The notes under the pieces: model-generated | Seen by the model: the letters and a program-made list of their open reading frames with translations, nothing else | Told to the model about the DNA's origin: nothing | The model's database searches: none | Origin: CAYWNK01 sp047639615 | Lineage (GTDB): Bacteria; Planctomycetota; UBA1135; GCA-002686595 | Length of the DNA stretch: 6,505 bases | Assembly: GCA_047639615.1 (NCBI GenBank) | Contig: JBLIOL010000301.1 | Span: 1 to 6,505 of the forward strand | Reading direction: 5' to 3' | Position numbers and translations under genes: made by a program | Shown: in pieces, positions 5,948-6,505 of the stretch | Numbering within the stretch: position 1 is the stretch's first letter | Layout of the letters: the number at the start of each line of letters is the position of its first letter

Positions 5948-6505
5948 ATGTTGTTCGTTGCCCGCAGCTTGGCCCGTAGGCCCCTTTGGTGGGATCTGAA
6001 CGTGGAACTTGGTGCGGGTGAGGTGCTCGTGGTTCGTGGGCCATCCGGTGGCGGGAAGAGCCTCCTGCTACGGGCATTGGCCGATTTGGATCCCTTGCAG
6101 GAGGGGCAGCTGCTGCTGCATGACAAGCCCTCGGAGTCCTACACGCCGGCGGATTGGAGGCGACGTGTGCTGTACCTGCAGCAGGGTGCTCCGGCCCTGT
6201 CGGGTACGGTGGCGGAGGACATGCAGTTGATTGCCGATATGCATGGGCTGCAGTCTCGGTCCGTGCCTGGGCTGGCGGATGACGCGGCTACGGAGCGACT
6301 CTCCGGCGGCGAGCTGCAACGGCTCGCACTGGAGCGCGCGTTCCTGTGCGAGCCGGATGTATTGCTCTTGGATGAGGCCACCAGCGCCCTGGATGAGGAG
6401 GCGGCCTTGGCCTGCGAGGCGCGCGTGGGGGAGTACGTGGACGCAGGTCATGGGGCCCTGTGGGTTAGCCATGATGCTGGGCTTGCTGAGCGCTTGAACG
6501 CGCGG
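5948..6505 (+). CDS. ABC transporter ATP-binding protein, FetA-like (C terminus beyond window)
   Basis: The frame is open from ATG 5948-5950 to the right edge, giving 186 residues. The nucleotide-binding domain is nearly complete: Walker A GPSGGGKS (31-38), Q-loop YLQQG (76-80), signature LSGGELQR (118-125), Walker B VLLLDE (138-143, catalytic E143), D-loop SALD (146-149) and switch histidine in VSHD (H175). The domain is unusually compact and starts almost directly at the ATPase fold. The helical region QQGAPALSGTVAEDMQL and the ending ALWVSHD resemble E. coli FetA (YbbL), the ATPase of an exporter implicated in iron homeostasis with the permease FetB (UPF0014). Short length is consistent with that family, but other small ABC ATPases would look similar. 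A permease gene is expected just downstream, outside the window. All catalytic residues are present, so it should hydrolyse ATP. Confidence 0.9.
   Translation, partial: MLFVARSLARRPLWWDLNVELGAGEVLVVRGPSGGGKSLLLRALADLDPLQEGQLLLHDKPSESYTPADWRRRVLYLQQGAPALSGTVAEDMQLIADMHGLQSRSVPGLADDAATERLSGGELQRLALERAFLCEPDVLLLDEATSALDEEAALACEARVGEYVDAGHGALWVSHDAGLAERLNAR

Noticed and set aside
5892..6077. A 62-residue N-terminal extension of the methyltransferase reaching back to 6077.
   Set aside because: It would overlap the start of the divergent ABC ATPase, including its Walker A region, and has no similarity to methyltransferases; ATG 5889-5891 gives a normal family length.

Overview
The window comes from a GC-rich bacterium. 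It holds six whole or nearly whole protein genes plus a truncated gene at each end, packed tightly with only short spacers. Nothing looks like a mobile element, CRISPR array, rRNA or tRNA. The lineage cannot be fixed from this sequence. Very weak Shine-Dalgarno sequences, TTG/GTG starts, many TAG stops, a DUF885 lipoprotein and an extremely acidic exported protein would suit Planctomycetota or a similar environmental, perhaps marine, group; this is a low-confidence inference.

Left block, minus strand (1-2166): a DUF885-family lipoprotein is followed 2 nt later by the start of a polytopic membrane protein resembling GT39/ArnT-type glycosyltransferases, which runs off the left edge. The DUF885 protein keeps the family scaffold but has lost the residues expected to bind the metal, so it looks like a pseudo-peptidase.

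Middle block, plus strand (2240-5181): apaG, a class II DAHP synthase (first step of the shikimate pathway), and an exported, strongly acidic protein of unknown function. The 84-nt apaG-aroG spacer contains a 17-codon open frame with the best ribosome-binding site in the window; its stop overlaps the aroG start as ATGA. The acidic-protein gene follows aroG after 23 nt, or overlaps it if an upstream TTG is used.

Right block: a class I SAM-dependent methyltransferase on the minus strand converges on the acidic-protein gene, the two TAG stops sharing a single CTAG. It diverges, across a 56-nt spacer, from a FetA-like ABC ATPase that is cut by the right edge.

No clear multi-gene novel system is visible. 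The points most worth a second look are the inactivated DUF885 lipoprotein paired with a glycosyltransferase-like gene, the coupled mini-ORF ahead of the DAHP synthase, and the acidic exported protein.
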